Shown here in pieces: positions 1-8,865 of a DNA stretch of 64,000 bases; position 1 is the first letter of the stretch; every line of letters begins with the position of its first letter. The translations under genes were made by a program, and so were the position numbers. The stretch is from Pseudomonas sp. UBA4617 (lineage in GTDB: Bacteria > Pseudomonadota > Gammaproteobacteria > Pseudomonadales > Pseudomonadaceae): positions 115,361 through 179,360 of the forward strand of contig NZ_DGIR01000034.1 of NCBI RefSeq assembly GCF_002386445.1, given 5' to 3'. The notes below the pieces were generated by a model that was given only the letters and a program-made list of their open reading frames with translations, ran no database searches and was not told where the DNA came from.

Positions 1-24
1 CTGAAACCCAACCAAGAGGTCTGT

Positions 25-1383
25 ATGAACGCCCCCTTCGATCAGCTGTCCAGCTGGCTGAAAGAACACCGGATCACCGAAGTCGAATGCGTGATCAGCG
101 ACCTGACCGGCATCGCCCGCGGCAAGATCGCGCCCACCGCCAAGTTTCTTCACGAGCGTGGCATGCGCCTGCCCGAGAGCGTGCTGCTGCAGACAGTCAC
201 TGGCGACTACGTTGACGATGACATTTACTACAACCTGCTGGATGCCGCCGACATCGACATGGTCTGCCGCCCCGACCCGACTGCGGTTTACCAGATCCCG
301 TGGGCGATCGAGCCGACCGCGATCGTCATCCACGACACCTTCGACAAGCGGGGCAACCCCATCGAACTGTCGCCACGCAACGTGCTGAAGAAGGTGCTCA
401 AGCTCTATGCCGACCAGGGCTGGCAGCCGATCGTGGCGCCCGAGATGGAGTTCTACCTGACCCAGCGCTGCGAAGACCCGGACCTGCCGCTGCAGGTGCC
501 ACTGGGGCGTTCCGGCCGTGCCGAAAGCGGCCGCCAGTCGTTCTCGATCGATGCCGCCAACGAATTCGACCCGCTGTTCGAAGATGTCTATGACTGGTGC
601 GAGATCCAGGGCCTGGACCTGGATACGCTGATCCACGAAGACGGCCCCGCGCAGATGGAGATCAACTTCCGTCACGGCGACGCGCTGGACCTGGCCGACC
701 AGATCACGGTGTTCAAGCGCACCATGCGCGAGGCGGCGCTCAAGCACAATGTGGCGGCCACCTTCATGGCCAAGCCGATCACCGACGAGCCGGGCAGCGC
801 CATGCACCTGCACCAGAGCGTGGTCGACATCGCCAGCGGCAAGCCGATCTTCGCCAATGAAGACGGCAGCATGAGCCAGCTGTTCCTGTACCACATCGGC
901 GGCCTGCAGAAGTACATCCCCAAGCTGTTGCCCATGTTCGCACCCAACGTCAACTCGTTCCGCCGCTTCCTGCCGGACACCTCGGCCCCGGTGAACGTCG
1001 AATGGGGTGAGGAAAACCGCACCGCCGGCCTGCGCGTGCCCACCTCCAGCCCCGAGTCGATGCGCGTGGAAAACCGCCTGCCCGGTGCTGACGCCAACCC
1101 GTACCTGGCCATCGCCGCCAGCCTGCTGTGCGGCTACCTGGGCATGGTCGAGCGCATCGAGCCCAGCGCCCCGGTGCAGGGCCGCGCCTACGAACGACGC
1201 AACCTGCGCCTGCCGATCACCATCGAAGACGCCCTGCAGCACATGGAAGACTGCGAGACCGTACAGCAGTACCTGGGCAAGCAGTTCGTCCAGGGCTACG
1301 TGGCGGTCAAGCGTGCCGAACACGAGAACTACAAGCGGGTGATCAGCTCGTGGGAGCGTGAGTTCCTGATGCTCAGCGTCTGA
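25..1383 (+). CDS. Glutamine synthetase-family ligase, gamma-glutamylputrescine synthetase type
   Basis: This 452-residue ligase probably joins glutamate to a polyamine such as putrescine using ATP, the first step of the gamma-glutamylated polyamine pathway in the cytoplasm. Visible glutamine-synthetase signatures are an N-terminal beta-grasp region, the metal-site segment APEMEFYL, SAMHLHQSV, NRTAGLRVP and RVENRLPGADANPYLA. The length fits the PuuA/SpuI group rather than GlnA (about 468 residues with an adenylylation loop). The ATG follows AAGAGGT at a good distance. The next two genes encode a polyamine-binding protein and a DAO-type oxidase, which supports the substrate class. The exact amine cannot be read from the sequence. 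Confidence 0.88.
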   Translation: MNAPFDQLSSWLKEHRITEVECVISDLTGIARGKIAPTAKFLHERGMRLPESVLLQTVTGDYVDDDIYYNLLDAADIDMVCRPDPTAVYQIPWAIEPTAIVIHDTFDKRGNPIELSPRNVLKKVLKLYADQGWQPIVAPEMEFYLTQRCEDPDLPLQVPLGRSGRAESGRQSFSIDAANEFDPLFEDVYDWCEIQGLDLDTLIHEDGPAQMEINFRHGDALDLADQITVFKRTMREAALKHNVAATFMAKPITDEPGSAMHLHQSVVDIASGKPIFANEDGSMSQLFLYHIGGLQKYIPKLLPMFAPNVNSFRRFLPDTSAPVNVEWGEENRTAGLRVPTSSPESMRVENRLPGADANPYLAIAASLLCGYLGMVERIEPSAPVQGRAYERRNLRLPITIEDALQHMEDCETVQQYLGKQFVQGYVAVKRAEHENYKRVISSWEREFLMLSV

Positions 1384-1428
1384 ACCGGCCCCTCGCCGCT
1401 GCTACCCGGCAACACCCCACCGAACTCG

Positions 1429-1436
1429 AAAAACAA
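1429..1436 (+). promoter_or_regulatory. Candidate Crc/Hfq target motif AAAAACAA
   Basis: AAAAACAA fits the AAnAAnAA catabolite-activity motif bound by Hfq/Crc in pseudomonads. It lies about 20 nt before the start codon of the polyamine-binding protein, where it could block translation during growth on preferred carbon sources. Seen directly; function inferred. Confidence 0.45.
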
Positions 1437-1454
1437 GACCAACGAGGTGTCCCC

Positions 1455-2543
1455 ATGCGTCATCTTCACACCCTGATACCCGCCGCGTTCACCCTGCTGT
1501 TCGCCAGCACCGGCCACGCCACCCCCTCGGTCAGCGTGTACAACTGGACCGACTACATCGGCGACACCACCTTGGCCGACTTCCAGGCCAGCAGCGGTAT
1601 CAAGGTGGTCTATGACGTGTTCGATTCCAACGAAACCCTGGAAGGCAAGCTGCTGGCCGGGCGCACGGGTTATGACGTGGTGGTTCCGTCCAACCACTTC
1701 CTCGCGCGCCAGGCCCAGGCCGGTGCCTTCATGCCGCTGGACCGCAGCAAGCTGCCCAACTGGCAGCACCTGGACCCCAAGCTGCTCAAACAGCTTGAAC
1801 AGAACGACCCCGGCAACCGCTATGCCGTGCCCTACCTTTGGGGCACCAACGGCATCGGCTATAACGTCGACAAGGTCAAGGCGGCCCTCGGCGTCGATCA
1901 TATCGACTCATGGGCAGTGCTGTTCGAGCCCGAGAACCTGAAAAAGCTCAAGCAGTGCGGCGTTGCATTCATGGACTCGCCCGACGAACTGTTCCCGGCC
2001 GTGCTCAACTACCTGGGCCTGAACCCGCGCAGCGAGAAGCCGGCCGACTACGCCAAGGCCGAAGCCCGACTGCTCGAACTGCGCCCCTACATCACCTACT
2101 TCCATTCCTCCAAGTACGTTGCCGACCTGGCCAATGGCGATGTCTGCGTGGCCTTCGGCTATTCCGGCGACGTGTTCCAGGCCGCCAACCGCGCCGTGGA
2201 GGCGAACAACGGGGTGAAGGTCGCCTACAGCATTCCCAAGGAAGGCAGCAACCTGTGGTTCGACCTGCTGGCCATCCCCAAGGATGCCAACAACCCTGAA
2301 CAGGCCCTGGCGTTCATCAACTACCTGCTCGATCCCAAGGTGATCGCCAAGGTCAGTACCACGGTCGGCTATGCCAATGCCAACCCAGATGCCCAGGCCT
2401 ACATGGATGCATCGCTGGTCGACAACCCCGAGGTCTACCCACCCCAGGAGGTGCTGGACAAGCTGTATATCTCCAGCACTCCGAGCCCGAAGATCATGCG
2501 CGTCATGACCCGCTCCTGGAGCAAGATCAAGTCCAACCGCTGA
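1455..2543 (+). CDS. Polyamine ABC transporter periplasmic substrate-binding protein (PotF/SpuD-like)
   Basis: A 362-residue extracytoplasmic binding protein for putrescine or spermidine. The first 22 residues form a signal peptide ending GHA. The mature protein opens with VSVYNWTDYIG, the hallmark of the PotD/PotF family, and continues with YDVVVPSNHFLARQ and a C-terminal YPP motif, as in polyamine-binding lobes. ACGAGG precedes the ATG. It lies 71 bp after the ligase and 13 bp before the oxidase, so the three are likely one operon. No permease or ATPase genes are adjacent, so it must share a transporter encoded elsewhere or act as a sensor. Confidence 0.9.
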   Translation: MRHLHTLIPAAFTLLFASTGHATPSVSVYNWTDYIGDTTLADFQASSGIKVVYDVFDSNETLEGKLLAGRTGYDVVVPSNHFLARQAQAGAFMPLDRSKLPNWQHLDPKLLKQLEQNDPGNRYAVPYLWGTNGIGYNVDKVKAALGVDHIDSWAVLFEPENLKKLKQCGVAFMDSPDELFPAVLNYLGLNPRSEKPADYAKAEARLLELRPYITYFHSSKYVADLANGDVCVAFGYSGDVFQAANRAVEANNGVKVAYSIPKEGSNLWFDLLAIPKDANNPEQALAFINYLLDPKVIAKVSTTVGYANANPDAQAYMDASLVDNPEVYPPQEVLDKLYISSTPSPKIMRVMTRSWSKIKSNR

Positions 2544-2556
2544 GCCGAGAACAGCC

Positions 2557-3852
2557 ATGTCCTTCACGACCCAACACGCCGCCTCGTACTACGCCGCCAC
2601 GGCACGCGATGCGGCGCCCTACCCCAGCCTGGACGGCGAACAGACGGCCGACGTATGCGTGGTTGGTGGCGGGCTGACCGGCGTCAACACGGCGCTGGAG
2701 CTGGCCGAGCGCGGCCTGTCGGTGGTACTGCTGGAAGCCCGGCGCATCGGCTGGGGTGCCAGCGGACGCAACGGCGGCCAGCTGATCCGTGGCATCGGCC
2801 ATGACGTCAACGGTTTCGCCCGGCATGTCGGCCAGGACGGCGTGCGTTATCTGAAGCAGGCCGGCATCGATTCGGTAGCGCTGGTGGCCAGCCGCATCGC
2901 CCGGTACGGCATTGCCTGCGACCTGCGCTGGGGCTTTTGCGAACTGGCCAATACACCCGCCCAGTTCGCCGCGTTCCAGGATGAACTGGACGATCTGGCC
3001 GACCTCGGTTATCGCCCTGAAACCCGCCTGGTCGGTGCCGACCAGCTGCACGAGATCGTCGCCAGCGACCAGTACGCTGGCGGCCTGGTCGACATGGGCT
3101 CGGGCCACCTGCACCCGCTTGATCTGGTCCAGGGTGAAGCACGTGCCGCCCACGGCCTGGGCGTGCGCATCTTCGAGCACAGCCCGGTGCTGCGCATCGA
3201 GCATGGCCACCAGGTGGTGCTGCACACCGCCCATGGCAAGGTGCGCGCAGCCAACCTGGTGCTCGGTTGCAACGCCCACCTCGATGAACTGGAACCGCGC
3301 CTGAGCGGCAAGGTGCTGCCGGCCGGCAGTTACGTGGTGGCTACCGAGCCACTGCCTGAAACGCTGGCCACCCGGCTGATCCCGCAGAACATGGCGCTGT
3401 GCGACCAGAAGGTCGGCCTGGACTATTACCGCCTCACGGCAGACCGCCGGCTGCTGTTCGGCGGCGCCTGTCATTATTCCGGCCGCGACCCCAAAGACAT
3501 CGCTGCCTACATGCGGCCCAAGGTCCTGAAGGTATTCCCGCAACTGGCCGAGGTGCGGATTGATTACCAATGGGGCGGCATGATCGGCATCACCGCCAAC
3601 CGCTTTCCCCAGGTCGGCCGCCTCAGCCAGCAACGCAACGTGTATTACGCCCAGGGCTATTCAGGGCACGGCCTGAATGTCACGCACTGGAGCGCCAGGC
3701 TGCTCGCCGAAAGCATTGCGCTCGGCCACAGCCGCGGGCTGGACGTGTTCAGTGCGGTGCCGCACCTGACCTTCCCCGGCGGCAAGGCACTGCGCTCGCC
3801 GCTGCTGGCGCTGGGCATGTTGTGGTACCGCTTGCGCGAGGCACTGGGCTGA
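2557..3852 (+). CDS. FAD-dependent oxidoreductase, gamma-glutamylputrescine oxidase type (PuuB/DAO family)
   Basis: A 431-residue flavoprotein of the D-amino-acid-oxidase fold. The dinucleotide-binding motif GGGLTG is at residues 37-42, with the adenosine-ribose-binding acidic residue at E60, followed by the WGASGRNGGQL segment typical of PuuB/OrdL proteins. It probably oxidises the gamma-glutamylated amine made by the ligase two genes upstream, releasing ammonia and peroxide. It starts 13 bp after the binding-protein stop with only a weak ribosome site, so it may depend on translation of the upstream gene. Family assignment is firm; substrate is inferred from context. Confidence 0.87.
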   Translation: MSFTTQHAASYYAATARDAAPYPSLDGEQTADVCVVGGGLTGVNTALELAERGLSVVLLEARRIGWGASGRNGGQLIRGIGHDVNGFARHVGQDGVRYLKQAGIDSVALVASRIARYGIACDLRWGFCELANTPAQFAAFQDELDDLADLGYRPETRLVGADQLHEIVASDQYAGGLVDMGSGHLHPLDLVQGEARAAHGLGVRIFEHSPVLRIEHGHQVVLHTAHGKVRAANLVLGCNAHLDELEPRLSGKVLPAGSYVVATEPLPETLATRLIPQNMALCDQKVGLDYYRLTADRRLLFGGACHYSGRDPKDIAAYMRPKVLKVFPQLAEVRIDYQWGGMIGITANRFPQVGRLSQQRNVYYAQGYSGHGLNVTHWSARLLAESIALGHSRGLDVFSAVPHLTFPGGKALRSPLLALGMLWYRLREALG

Positions 3853-3859
3853 ACAGCCG

Positions 3860-3912
3860 CGACAGATGGGCGATTTTCATGGCGATTGAACCCAGGCACT
3901 GGCCATCTGTCG
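3860..3912. repeat. Perfect 10-bp inverted repeat after the oxidase gene
   Basis: CGACAGATGG (3860-3869) and CCATCTGTCG (3903-3912) are perfect reverse complements separated by 33 nt, beginning 8 bp after the oxidase stop. There is no U-tract, so it is not a standard intrinsic terminator. It could be a transcript-end hairpin or an operator before the lipoprotein gene. Confidence 0.5.
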
Positions 3913-3962
3913 TGCACCTGCTAGCGTTGTTCTGGCCGACCCACCATGGATGCATTTTCATC

Positions 3963-4643
3963 ATGAAATCATTGCCCCGCATTACCCTGTTGTGCGCCGC
4001 AGTGCTCGCCGTTGCTGCCTGTTCCAGCAACCGCGTGGACCCCAAGGACTACTCCGGCTTCCTCAAGGACTACAGCCGCCTGGCAGAAACCAGGAGCCCC
4101 TCGGGCGCTCCGGTGATGCGCTGGATCGACCCCAAGGCCAACGTCAACCAGTACAGCCAGGTATTCATCGAGCCTAGCCAGTTCTACCCCCGGCCACAGC
4201 CGACGGAAGTCATCTCGGCGCAGACGCTGCAGGAAATCACCCGCTACTTCAATGAGGCCCTGCGCCGTGAGATGGGCAGCGTCGTGCCCCTGGCCAAGGG
4301 CCCCGGGCCCGGGGTGCTCGTGGTGCGTCCTGCGATCACGGCGGTGTCCACCCGCAACGAAGGCCTCAAGCCTTACGAGATCATTCCCATCGCGTTGATC
4401 TCGGCCGGCGTGAACACGGCCATGGGCGGTCGCGACCAGGATGTGGATGTTGGTGTGGAGGCTGCGTTCCTGGATGGTGCCAGCCAGAAGGTGCTGGCCC
4501 AGGTAGTGCGCAAGGGTGCAGGGCAGGAACTGGAGAACAAAACCACCAAGCTGACCCTGAACGACGTCAAGCCGGTGCTGGATGGCTGGGCCAGGGACAT
4601 GCGCGCGAGCTTCCTCGAAGCGAAACAGAAAGCCCGCCAGTAA
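3963..4643 (+). CDS. DUF3313-type outer-membrane lipoprotein
   Basis: A 226-residue predicted lipoprotein. The signal peptide ends in the lipobox VAAC with Cys20 as the lipidated residue, followed by SSN, which favours outer-membrane sorting. The region DYSGFLKDYSRL with a later IPIALISAG and DVDVGVEAAFLDG resembles the DUF3313 family, whose function is unknown. The frame stays open upstream, but the lipobox fixes the start at this ATG. It is 110 bp from the oxidase and followed by strong hairpins, so it may be its own unit. Confidence 0.82.
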   Translation: MKSLPRITLLCAAVLAVAACSSNRVDPKDYSGFLKDYSRLAETRSPSGAPVMRWIDPKANVNQYSQVFIEPSQFYPRPQPTEVISAQTLQEITRYFNEALRREMGSVVPLAKGPGPGVLVVRPAITAVSTRNEGLKPYEIIPIALISAGVNTAMGGRDQDVDVGVEAAFLDGASQKVLAQVVRKGAGQELENKTTKLTLNDVKPVLDGWARDMRASFLEAKQKARQ

Positions 4644-4656
4644 CCGCCCGTACACA

Positions 4657-4760
4657 GGCCTTTTCGCGAAAAGGCCGCAAAGCGGCCCCGGTATTTCAGC
4701 GCAGAGAAAGGACACGGGGGCTGCTTTGCAGCCCTTTCGCGGCACAAGGCCGCGCTAACC
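4657..4760. repeat. Compound hairpin repeat, likely bidirectional terminator
   Basis: Several hairpins lie between two converging genes. GGCCTTTTCGCGAAAAGGCC (4657-4676) is a perfect palindrome. It overlaps GGCCGC-aaa-GCGGCC (4673-4687), and GGGCTGC-ttt-GCAGCCC follows (4718-4734). CGCGAAAAGG (4665-4674) can also pair with the CCCTTTCGCG after the last hairpin, giving a cloverleaf. A related, larger element lies at 31616-31740, so this is probably a dispersed species-specific repeat. Confidence 0.6.
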
Positions 4761-4771
4761 GGTCTGGTTAC

Positions 4772-6148
4772 TCAACACTCCACGAACGCAACAGCCAAAC
4801 CGCCGCGCGAGGTTTCCTTGTAGTTGGCATGCATGTCCGCCCCGGTATCACGCATGGTGCGGATCACCCGGTCCAGCGAGATGAAATGCTCGCCATCCCC
4901 GCGCAAGGCCATCTGCACGGCGTTGATCGCCTTCACCGCCGCGATCGCGTTGCGCTCGATGCAGGGCACCTGCACCAGGCCGCCGACCGGGTCGCAGGTC
5001 AGGCCCAGGTTATGTTCCAGGGCAATCTCGGCGGCGTTTTCCAGTTGCGGCGGTGTCGCGCCAAGCACCTGCGCCAGGCCGGCAGCGGCCATCGAACAGG
5101 CCGAGCCCACCTCGCCCTGGCAGCCGACTTCCGCCCCGGAGATCGACGCGTTCTTCTTGCACAGGATACCGACCGACGCTGCGCCCAGAAGGAAGTCCAC
5201 CACATCCGCATCGCAGGCGCCGGGGTTGAACTTCATGTAGTAGTGCAACACCGCAGGGATGATCCCGGCGGCGCCATTGGTTGGCGCGGTGACCATGCGC
5301 CCGCCTGCGGCGTTCTCTTCGTTCACCGCCAGGGCGAACAGGTTGACCCACTCCATGGCACTGAGGGTGGAACCGATCACGTTGGGCTTGCCCAGCTCCT
5401 GCAGGCTGCGATGCAAGCGCGCTGCACGCCGCTTGACATGCAGGCCGCCAGGCAGGATGCCTTCGTTGCGCAGGCCGTTGTCGACGCATTCACGCATGGC
5501 CGCCCAGATCCGCAGCAGGCCCTCGCGCACTTCGGCCTCCGGGCGCCAGGCACACTCGTTGGCCATTATCAATTGCGCCACGCTCAAACCATGAGCCTTG
5601 CACAAGGCCAGCAACTGCGCAGCGCTGTCGAATTCGTACGGTAGCTGCACCGCGTTCGCTTCGCCGGGTGGCGCATCGATCTCGGCCTGCTCGACGATGA
5701 AACCACCGCCCACCGAATAGTAGGTCTGGCGCAACAGGCTGGCCTGTCCGTCCAGGGCCTCCAGGCTCATGGCGTTCGGGTGGTAGGGCAGGTTTTCGTC
5801 GAGCAGCAGCAGATCGCGGCTGTACTCGAACGCCAGCGGGTGGCTGCCATCGAGCATCAGGCAATGCTCCTGCATGACCTGGCCAATGCGCGCCTCGATG
5901 GTGGCCGGGTCGATACGGTCCGGCCACTGCCCCATCAGGCCGAGCAGGCAGGCGCGGTCGGTGGCGTGGCCAACGCCGGTGGCCGACAGCGAACCATACA
6001 GCCGCACCTCGACACGGCTTACCCGGCCCAGCAGACCTTGCTCACGCAGGGCCTGGGCAAAGGTCGCCGCTGCCCGCATGGGGCCGACGGTGTGGGAGCT
6101 GGACGGCCCGATGCCGATTTTGAAAAGGTCGAAAACACTGATAGCCAT
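4772..6148 (-). CDS. sdaA: L-serine ammonia-lyase (L-serine dehydratase)
   Basis: A 458-residue single-chain iron-sulfur L-serine deaminase converting serine to pyruvate and ammonia. Near the N-terminus is IGIGPSSSHTVGPM, a family signature of the beta domain. Later come GGRMVTAPTNGAAGIIPAV and the cysteine-bearing segments VGCQGEVGSACSMAA and CDPVGGLVQVPC, in the alpha domain that holds the 4Fe-4S cluster. The start at 6148 (MAISVFDLFKIG) is chosen because the family begins there; the frame extends upstream without conserved sequence. It is divergent from a LysR-type gene, the usual arrangement for a regulated amino-acid deaminase. Confidence 0.95.
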   Translation of the reverse strand: MAISVFDLFKIGIGPSSSHTVGPMRAAATFAQALREQGLLGRVSRVEVRLYGSLSATGVGHATDRACLLGLMGQWPDRIDPATIEARIGQVMQEHCLMLDGSHPLAFEYSRDLLLLDENLPYHPNAMSLEALDGQASLLRQTYYSVGGGFIVEQAEIDAPPGEANAVQLPYEFDSAAQLLALCKAHGLSVAQLIMANECAWRPEAEVREGLLRIWAAMRECVDNGLRNEGILPGGLHVKRRAARLHRSLQELGKPNVIGSTLSAMEWVNLFALAVNEENAAGGRMVTAPTNGAAGIIPAVLHYYMKFNPGACDADVVDFLLGAASVGILCKKNASISGAEVGCQGEVGSACSMAAAGLAQVLGATPPQLENAAEIALEHNLGLTCDPVGGLVQVPCIERNAIAAVKAINAVQMALRGDGEHFISLDRVIRTMRDTGADMHANYKETSRGGLAVAFVEC

Positions 6149-6206
6149 GCTAATGCCTGACCGTGAGCGAGTATGAACCCGCAGCACGGTTCTCTGAAAA
6201 AATTGA

Positions 6207-6234
6207 GCGGTATTGCGATTTTGCGCGATACTGC
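6207..6234. promoter_or_regulatory. Dyad in the sdaA-lysR divergent spacer, candidate LysR operator
   Basis: In the 146-bp spacer, GCGGTAT (6207-6213) and ATACTGC (6228-6234) form an imperfect inverted repeat (6 of 7) with a 14-nt spacer. LysR regulators usually bind such a dyad between divergent genes. No clear -35/-10 pair was identified. Confidence 0.4.
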
Positions 6235-6294
6235 CGCGCTGGCTCACGGATGACCAACGAAACTTTCTAAGCAAGGCTTTAGTGGTACTAAACA

Positions 6295-7245
6295 ATGCGT
6301 CGACAACTCAATGGCCAGCTGTTCGTCTGGCTGCATGTGTTTGCCTGTGCGGCCCGGCACTTGTCCTTCACCCGCTGTGCCGAAGAACTGCACATCACCC
6401 CGGGAGCGGTCAGCCAGCAGATGCGCCAACTGGAAGAACGCCTGGGTTATCGGTTGTTCCTTCGCCGGGCGCGCGGCGTGGAACTGAGCGCCGAGGGGCA
6501 GCGCCTGGCGCAGACGGTGGCCGAAGCCTACGGCAGCATCGAAGCTGAATTGCTGCGCCTGGATGCGGGCGAAATCCGTGGCACCTTGCGCCTGCGTTCG
6601 ATCCCGTCGTTCCTGGCCAAATGGCTCACGCCGCGCCTGCCGCGCTTCCAGCAACGCTACCCGGACATCGAGCTGCGGCTGGTGGCCGAAGACAGTGCCC
6701 AGGCATTGACCCCCGGTGATTTCGACCTGGCCATCGACCTGAACGACGGCAGTTACCCCGGCATGCTGTCGACGCCGCTGCTGGACGAGCAGATCTTCCC
6801 GGTGTGCTCTCCCGCCCTGCTGCGCGGACGCCCGCCACTGCACGGGCCGGCGGATCTGGCGCACTACCCGCTGCTGCACGACATCACCGCCTGGCGTGGC
6901 AGTTCGGAATATGCTGAATGGGAGTTCTACCTGGAAGGCATCGGTGCCGCCGGTCTCGATGTACGGCGCGGCCATACCTTCAACCGCAACCACCTGACCA
7001 TCGAGGCGGCGATCGCCGGCAGCGGCGTGGCCATCGCGCGACGCACCCTGCTCAATGACGAATTGGAGCGGGGAGCGCTGATCGTGCCGTTCGGGGTGCC
7101 GATTGCCAACCACAAACGCTACGTGGTGCATTACCCGCCGGGCGGGTTGAACCAGCCCGGCGCACGGGCGGTGCATGACTGGCTGGTGGAAGAAGCACGG
7201 GGGTTCAGGGCGTTGCACCCGCTGGGCAAGGAGCAACCCGCCTGA
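6295..7245 (+). CDS. LysR-family transcriptional regulator (GcvA/DsdC-like)
   Basis: A 316-residue LysR-type protein. The winged helix-turn-helix occupies about residues 10-70, with SFTRCAEELHITPGAVSQQMRQLEERLG as recognition region, followed by an effector domain with FDLAIDLNDG and VARRTLLN-like segments typical of the GcvA branch. It is divergently placed from sdaA with 146 bp between starts, so it most likely controls serine deamination. No strong ribosome site precedes the ATG. The effector is unknown; serine or glycine would be logical. Confidence 0.88.
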   Translation: MRRQLNGQLFVWLHVFACAARHLSFTRCAEELHITPGAVSQQMRQLEERLGYRLFLRRARGVELSAEGQRLAQTVAEAYGSIEAELLRLDAGEIRGTLRLRSIPSFLAKWLTPRLPRFQQRYPDIELRLVAEDSAQALTPGDFDLAIDLNDGSYPGMLSTPLLDEQIFPVCSPALLRGRPPLHGPADLAHYPLLHDITAWRGSSEYAEWEFYLEGIGAAGLDVRRGHTFNRNHLTIEAAIAGSGVAIARRTLLNDELERGALIVPFGVPIANHKRYVVHYPPGGLNQPGARAVHDWLVEEARGFRALHPLGKEQPA

Positions 7246-7272
7246 AGGCAGTGTTCACAGGCGTGATTCGGC

Positions 7273-8694
7273 TCAATAAGCCTGCTTACCGGTGAATGCG
7301 TTCAACGTACGCAACAGGATCACGAAATCCAGCCACAGCGACCAGTTGTTGATGTACTCGATGTCCGAGTCGACGCGCTGGATCATCTGCTCGATGTCCT
7401 TGGTCTCGCCCCGGAACCCGCGCACCTGTGCCAGGCCGGTCATGCCAGGCTTGATATTGTGGCGGGCGAAGTAATCGACGATGTCCTGCGAATACAGCGT
7501 GTCATGCTGCAGGGCATGCGGTCGCGGCCCGACCAGCGACATTTCCCCGGTCAGGACATTGAACAGCTGCGGCAGCTCGTCCAGGCTGGTACGGCGGATG
7601 AACGCACCGACCCGGGTCAGCCGCGGGTCATTCTTCTGCGCCTGCCTGATCACGCCCTCCTCCGGCTGGTGCACATGCATGCTCCTGAACTTCCAGATAC
7701 GGAACGCTTCCCCGGTCCAGCCGGTGCGTTCCTGGCGAAAGAACACCGGGCCCCGGCTATCCAGCTTGATCGCTACTGCCACGGCCAGCAGCACCGGCGA
7801 GGCAAACAGCAGGATCAGCGCCGCCAATACCCTGTCCTCGAGGTTTTTCAGGAACAGGCTCGTACCCGTCAGCGGCGTCTCCGACAAGGTCAGCACCGGA
7901 ATGCCGGCGATTTCCCGCACGCTGTGGTTGATCAGGCGCAAGGAGAAGATGTCAGGCACCCAGTTCACCGCAATGCACTTGTCGAGCAACTTCAGGTACA
8001 CATCGTTGATGACCTCGGAACCGCCCAGTGGCGTGACCAGGTACACCGTGCGGATGGCGTGCCGGGCGACGATCTCGTCCAGCGCGGCGATGTGCCCGAG
8101 CACCGGCAGGCGTTGCTTGCCCTCGGCAACCTCGCGCCCCGGCTCGTCAGGCTCGTCGATCAGCACGCAGCCCAGCACCCGCTCGCCGAACCAGGGGTTA
8201 TTACTGATTTTCTGATAAAGGAAATTGGCCAGGTCACCGGCGCCGATGATCAGGGCATTGTCCAGCCGCGCATGTGCGCTGAAGCGCTTTTGCAGTTCTC
8301 GCACGGCAAAGTGCAGGAACAACTGGGCGATGTAGCCGATGAAGAACAGTTGCACGACTAGCAACCGCGAGTAGGTTTCGCTCTGTTTGGTCAGGAAGGC
8401 CATCACCACCAGGAAGCAGAAGGTCGCCGACCACGCCTTGAACAGCCGGAACGCCTTGATCGACAGGCCGACGTTGGTGCGGTAGATCGCATAGTGATCG
8501 TAGATCACCGCCAGTGCGCCAATCAGCAACAGCAACATGATCACGTAATCGGAGGTGATATAGCCGAACCGCTCGTAGATCAGGTACCAGGCGATACCGG
8601 TGACGGCTATTCCGTCGAGACCGGCCTGGATGGCGTTACTGACGCTGCTTCTTCTCTGAAGCAAGGAACGACTGCTTCTGGGTTCGAAAACCAT
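7273..8694 (-). CDS. Undecaprenyl-phosphate glucose phosphotransferase (priming sugar transferase)
   Basis: An integral membrane enzyme of about 473 residues that transfers a sugar-1-phosphate, usually glucose, to undecaprenyl phosphate to start exopolysaccharide repeat synthesis. Four to five transmembrane segments fill the N-terminal third, then a Rossmann-like CoA-binding-type region (NALIIGAGDLANFL), another membrane segment, and a C-terminal bacterial sugar-transferase domain with RGPVFFRQERTGW, FRIWKFRSM, RRTSLDELPQLFNVL and MSLVGPRPH. The ATG at 8694 has TGAGG upstream; an in-frame ATG at 8706 has no good ribosome site. It is the last gene of the long minus-strand operon, 171 bp after the preceding stop, and may have its own promoter. 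Confidence 0.93.
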   Translation of the reverse strand: MVFEPRSSRSLLQRRSSVSNAIQAGLDGIAVTGIAWYLIYERFGYITSDYVIMLLLLIGALAVIYDHYAIYRTNVGLSIKAFRLFKAWSATFCFLVVMAFLTKQSETYSRLLVVQLFFIGYIAQLFLHFAVRELQKRFSAHARLDNALIIGAGDLANFLYQKISNNPWFGERVLGCVLIDEPDEPGREVAEGKQRLPVLGHIAALDEIVARHAIRTVYLVTPLGGSEVINDVYLKLLDKCIAVNWVPDIFSLRLINHSVREIAGIPVLTLSETPLTGTSLFLKNLEDRVLAALILLFASPVLLAVAVAIKLDSRGPVFFRQERTGWTGEAFRIWKFRSMHVHQPEEGVIRQAQKNDPRLTRVGAFIRRTSLDELPQLFNVLTGEMSLVGPRPHALQHDTLYSQDIVDYFARHNIKPGMTGLAQVRGFRGETKDIEQMIQRVDSDIEYINNWSLWLDFVILLRTLNAFTGKQAY

Positions 8695-8865
8695 CTCAGA
8701 CCTCATCAATTCACGCGCAGCAAGTCCTTTTGATCAAACCGCAAGCCTGGAACGGCCCATGCAAAACCAGCGAAACAGCATCGTGCAGCCCACCGCCTTG
8801 CTCTCACTGTAGCAGCCAGCCGCCATCAACGTGCCAGCCCCACCGACCGCGCGGGGTCCGTCCGT

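Noticed and set aside
2527..3633. Long open frame on the minus strand opposite the FAD oxidase
   Set aside because: It mirrors the high-GC coding strand of a clear flavoprotein gene, lacks domain motifs and has no ribosome site. Many similar antisense frames across the window were dismissed for the same reason.
3570..3962. In-frame upstream extension of the DUF3313 lipoprotein
   Set aside because: It overlaps the oxidase gene and would bury the lipobox; the signal peptide fixes the start at 3963.
8710..8865. Possible small gene or promoter between the WecB-type gene and the priming transferase
   Set aside because: No frame with a ribosome site and no clear -35/-10 pair was found; the stretch is left unassigned.
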